Assembly (NCBI GenBank): GCA_022867625.1
Contig: JALIFM010000001.1
Coordinates: 62,001-126,000 of the forward strand
From: Lachnospiraceae bacterium NSJ-143
GTDB taxonomy: Bacteria > Bacillota > Clostridia > Lachnospirales > Anaerotignaceae
Length of the DNA: 64,000 bases
Direction: 5' to 3'
The position numbers and the translations under genes are program-made. The notes under the pieces are model-generated. The model had not been told where the DNA came from, searched no databases, and saw only the letters and a list, made by a program, of their open reading frames with translations. Every line of letters starts with the position of its first letter. Position 1 is the stretch's first letter. Positions 61,545-64,000 of this stretch are shown here, one piece after another.

Positions 61545-63977
61545 ATGGGAACAAAAAAACTGCTTTCATTTCTGCTTTCAATAGTGATGTCAATATCATG
61601 TGTCGCTTTTGTATCAGCAGAAGAGAAAGTCAATGCAGACGGGCCGGTGATTTCGAGCACCAGACAATTACAGGAATCATCAACCGGAATGACATATACT
61701 ATCGTTTACACCATGGGCGACGGCGGAGAAGGCTGGGATTATGAAGATGAGTCCACAAGCGCTGCCTTTACTATCAGGACGTTGGAGGAAACCGGAATTA
61801 CAGCAAAAGACGGTTATACATTCAGCGGATGGGAGTACACACCCGTAACAGGTGAAAAGAAAATCTACGCCGCCGGCGATAAAGTTGACCTGACAGAGCT
61901 TAATGTAAACATCATGAACCTGGCAGCCTTATGGACAGCCGGCACCGACGAGACGGTTAAAATAACTTATCTGCCCGGCGAAGGTGCAGCAGGCACAGGC
62001 GTTGTAGAAGATGCAGCTTCCGGTGCGGCGTTCTACCTTAAAGGCATAGATGAACTGGGCTTTTCTAAGGAAGGCTCGATATTTGACAAGTGGAAAATTG
62101 ATGATTCTGATGACACCCTGACTGACAAGGCGATTTTTATGGCGGTGAAGAATACAACCTTTACAGCGACATGGAAGTCCGGCACAGCCCAAGTCATAAT
62201 TGATTACAATTATGCCGGAACAGAGGCTGAAAAGACTACATACATGCTTGGAGAAACCATAGACTATGACGCACTTGTAGCGGACTTGGGGGATTCACTG
62301 TCAAGAGACGGCTATACATTAATTGGCTTTGCAGATGATGCCATGGGTACTAATCTGTTCTTAAGCAGTGTTGATAAGCACTATACGGTAACTGAAGACA
62401 TGACCATTTACGCTGTATGGGCTAAGAATATTGATATTGAAGCAGTGCCTGAAGGAAACGACGCGCAGAAAAGCACAGCTCAGGCTGTAATTGACAGCAT
62501 GGCGGCAGGCAATATACTTGACGGCAGCGATGCGGAGTCAAAGTCACTGCTTGTCATGGTCGCGGAAAATCTTGCGAATGCTTTAAAAGGCATAACAGAA
62601 GAACCTGTAAGTATGAATATAGTACTCAGCAAAATTACATCAGCCGATGACGGTAAGCTTCAGTCAATTACATTCGATGTAACTCCAGTGACTGAAAGCG
62701 GTAAAAAGATTGAAAAGCTTAACTGCTGGGCAGGTATCATCATACCTGTTCCAGATGAGCTGGCAGAAATTGCAGGATATGGAAAAGTAAATGTCAACCA
62801 CGGCAGAGATATTTATTACGCTGCGATTCACGGTTCAGAAGGAAAATACTATCTGCACCTTTCAATGGATAGCTTCTCGCCTGTAACGGTATCTGTACCT
62901 GTTGAGTACGATGTAACGCTTAAAGACGGCTACGGCTCTGGGACAAAAACTGTTAAGCTCAAGTCCGGCGATAAAATGCCTGGAAACCCATTTAAACGCT
63001 CCGGCTATGAATTTCTTGGATGGCTGATACCTGAGGAGAGTGTAAACGGTACCATAGACGATGACATGAATGTTATAGTAACCGGCGAAGGGTTTGTAAT
63101 GAAGGCATTATGGATATCCAAATCATCATCTGGCGGCGGTGGAGGCGGCGGCAATTCAAGCAGCAGAAAGCCTTCTATAACAGTAAGTAATAAAGACGGT
63201 ATGAACATTTCTTCATCAAAGGTGGTTAATTATAACTCCACCAGCAAGTCAGCGACAATTAAAGCACCTGCCGGCTACGAGATTGCAGATGTATTGCTAA
63301 ACGGCGAATCCCTTGGCGCTGTAGCTGAGGTTGAAAACCTTAAATCGACAGACAGGCTTGAGGTTGTGCTTAAAGCTGTGGAAAAGGCAGAAGAAAAGAA
63401 AGAAGAGAAGAAGGAAGAAGCTGCTGACAAAACAGCAGAAAAAACTGAGGGCTTTAAAGATATAAGCGGCCATTGGGCGGAAAGCTTTATAAACAAGGCG
63501 GTTGAAAAGGGGCTTTTCAGCGGTACAGACAGCGTTTCATTCAGCCCGGATACAAATATAACAAGGGGAATGATTGCCGCGGTGCTTTACCGTATGAGCG
63601 GTGAAAGCTACAGCGGAGACATTAATGTATTTGCTGATGTTAAGCCTGAGGACTACTATGCTGAAGCTGTAGCATGGGGTTTAAGCAATGGAATAATATC
63701 CGGCATGGGAGACGGTAAGTTTGCTCCAGAGAGCGAAATTACAAGAGAGCAGCTTGCTGTGCTTATATACAAATACGCACAGTACAGGGGCGATACAACA
63801 GCAGGTGCAGATTTAAGCTTTGCCGACACAGCGGATATATCCGACTGGGCGAGGGACGCTGTGGCATACTGCGTAAGTGCTGGCGTTATAAGCGGCAGAA
63901 CAGACGGAAGCTTTAACCCGCGTGGAAAAGCAACGCGTGCAGAAGCGGCCAGTATGCTTGTACGCTTTATAGGATAA
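61545..63977 (+). CDS. Large surface protein with InlB-type repeats and three SLH domains
   Basis: 810 aa. Signal peptide about 1-26 (ends V-S-A). Four Listeria-Bacteroides (InlB B) repeat-like domains follow (for example GYTFSGWEYTP, GFSKEGSIFDKW, GYTLIGFADD, GYEFLGWLIPEE), then a Ser/Gly linker, a Lys/Glu-rich stretch (EEKKEEKKEEAA, about 612-625) and three C-terminal SLH domains (about 640-690, 700-755, 760-810; FKDISGHWAESFI, ITREQLAVLIYKYA and TRAEAASMLVRFI). The SLH domains anchor it to the wall polymer; the repeats project outward and may act in adhesion. ATG at 61545 with AAGGGGG. Its promoter has a G10 tract. Confidence 0.93.
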   Translation: MGTKKLLSFLLSIVMSISCVAFVSAEEKVNADGPVISSTRQLQESSTGMTYTIVYTMGDGGEGWDYEDESTSAAFTIRTLEETGITAKDGYTFSGWEYTPVTGEKKIYAAGDKVDLTELNVNIMNLAALWTAGTDETVKITYLPGEGAAGTGVVEDAASGAAFYLKGIDELGFSKEGSIFDKWKIDDSDDTLTDKAIFMAVKNTTFTATWKSGTAQVIIDYNYAGTEAEKTTYMLGETIDYDALVADLGDSLSRDGYTLIGFADDAMGTNLFLSSVDKHYTVTEDMTIYAVWAKNIDIEAVPEGNDAQKSTAQAVIDSMAAGNILDGSDAESKSLLVMVAENLANALKGITEEPVSMNIVLSKITSADDGKLQSITFDVTPVTESGKKIEKLNCWAGIIIPVPDELAEIAGYGKVNVNHGRDIYYAAIHGSEGKYYLHLSMDSFSPVTVSVPVEYDVTLKDGYGSGTKTVKLKSGDKMPGNPFKRSGYEFLGWLIPEESVNGTIDDDMNVIVTGEGFVMKALWISKSSSGGGGGGGNSSSRKPSITVSNKDGMNISSSKVVNYNSTSKSATIKAPAGYEIADVLLNGESLGAVAEVENLKSTDRLEVVLKAVEKAEEKKEEKKEEAADKTAEKTEGFKDISGHWAESFINKAVEKGLFSGTDSVSFSPDTNITRGMIAAVLYRMSGESYSGDINVFADVKPEDYYAEAVAWGLSNGIISGMGDGKFAPESEITREQLAVLIYKYAQYRGDTTAGADLSFADTADISDWARDAVAYCVSAGVISGRTDGSFNPRGKATRAEAASMLVRFIG

Positions 63978-64000
63978 TAGTCAAAACGCAACAAAACGGC

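Noticed and set aside
61490-61744. 84-codon ORF in another frame at the start of the SLH protein gene
   Set aside because: It lies over the signal peptide coding region of a clear gene, and its product is Arg/His-rich as expected of a shadow frame.

Overview
The window is a 64 kb stretch of chromosome from an endospore-forming, Gram-positive member of the Clostridia. Direct signs are an alpha/beta-type small acid-soluble spore protein, a CotS-type spore coat protein, rubrerythrin and a flavin reductase-rubredoxin fusion (anaerobic oxygen defence), a DnaD/DnaI-like primosome pair, a class B sortase, S-layer-homology (SLH) proteins, SigA-type promoters and many Rho-independent terminators. Both tRNA genes lack an encoded CCA, which fits the CCA-adding enzyme encoded at 54 kb. 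The genus cannot be fixed from the sequence; an SLH-rich gut Clostridia lineage is likely. There is no prophage, insertion sequence or CRISPR array.

0-12.5 kb is core metabolism: the 3' part of murG, a cyclophilin lipoprotein, pyrG, a KdpD-type Usp protein, a SEC-C protein coupled to the threonylcarbamoyl-AMP synthase gene, rpiB, upp, a TagO/WecA-like glycosyl-lipid transferase, rubrerythrin, dnaD- and dnaI-like genes, an HD phosphohydrolase and purE. 12.5-22 kb starts with rnr and ends with smpB-ssrA. These are neighbours in many Firmicutes, but here about 6 kb lies between them: two ketopantoate-reductase paralogues, a four-gene SPFH/zinc-ribbon membrane operon and a PPOX/HxlR pair. 22-27.8 kb holds a probable structured RNA, small hypothetical genes, a dicarboxylate-type symporter, two tRNA-Ala genes (one with C33), DUF3781, a flavin reductase-rubredoxin and yaaA.

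27.9-36.4 kb is a tight five-gene cassette: an MBL-fold hydrolase, a GAF-HD-GYP protein, a CHASE2-class III nucleotidyl cyclase, a secreted SLH-NHL propeller and a FecR-domain exported protein. It looks like an envelope-sensing second-messenger module. 36.8-39 kb has the SASP gene and ruvAB.

39-53 kb is an accessory amino-acid and organic-acid region with three regulators (LysR, GntR, MerR), two AEC transporters, an enolase-superfamily dehydratase, a B3/4 protein, two Cys/Met-type PLP enzymes, an aspartoacylase-like deacylase and an alanine/glycine symporter. Four of its promoters share TTGACT, a 19-bp spacer and a TAnnAT -10 element, the geometry of MerR-activated promoters, so they are probably one regulon. 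53-64 kb holds an AI-2E family protein, cca, the CotS-like gene, a PEGA protein, a phosphohexomutase, a sortase B gene and a large SLH/InlB-repeat surface protein. The promoter of that last gene has ten consecutive Gs in its -35/-10 spacer and is probably phase variable.
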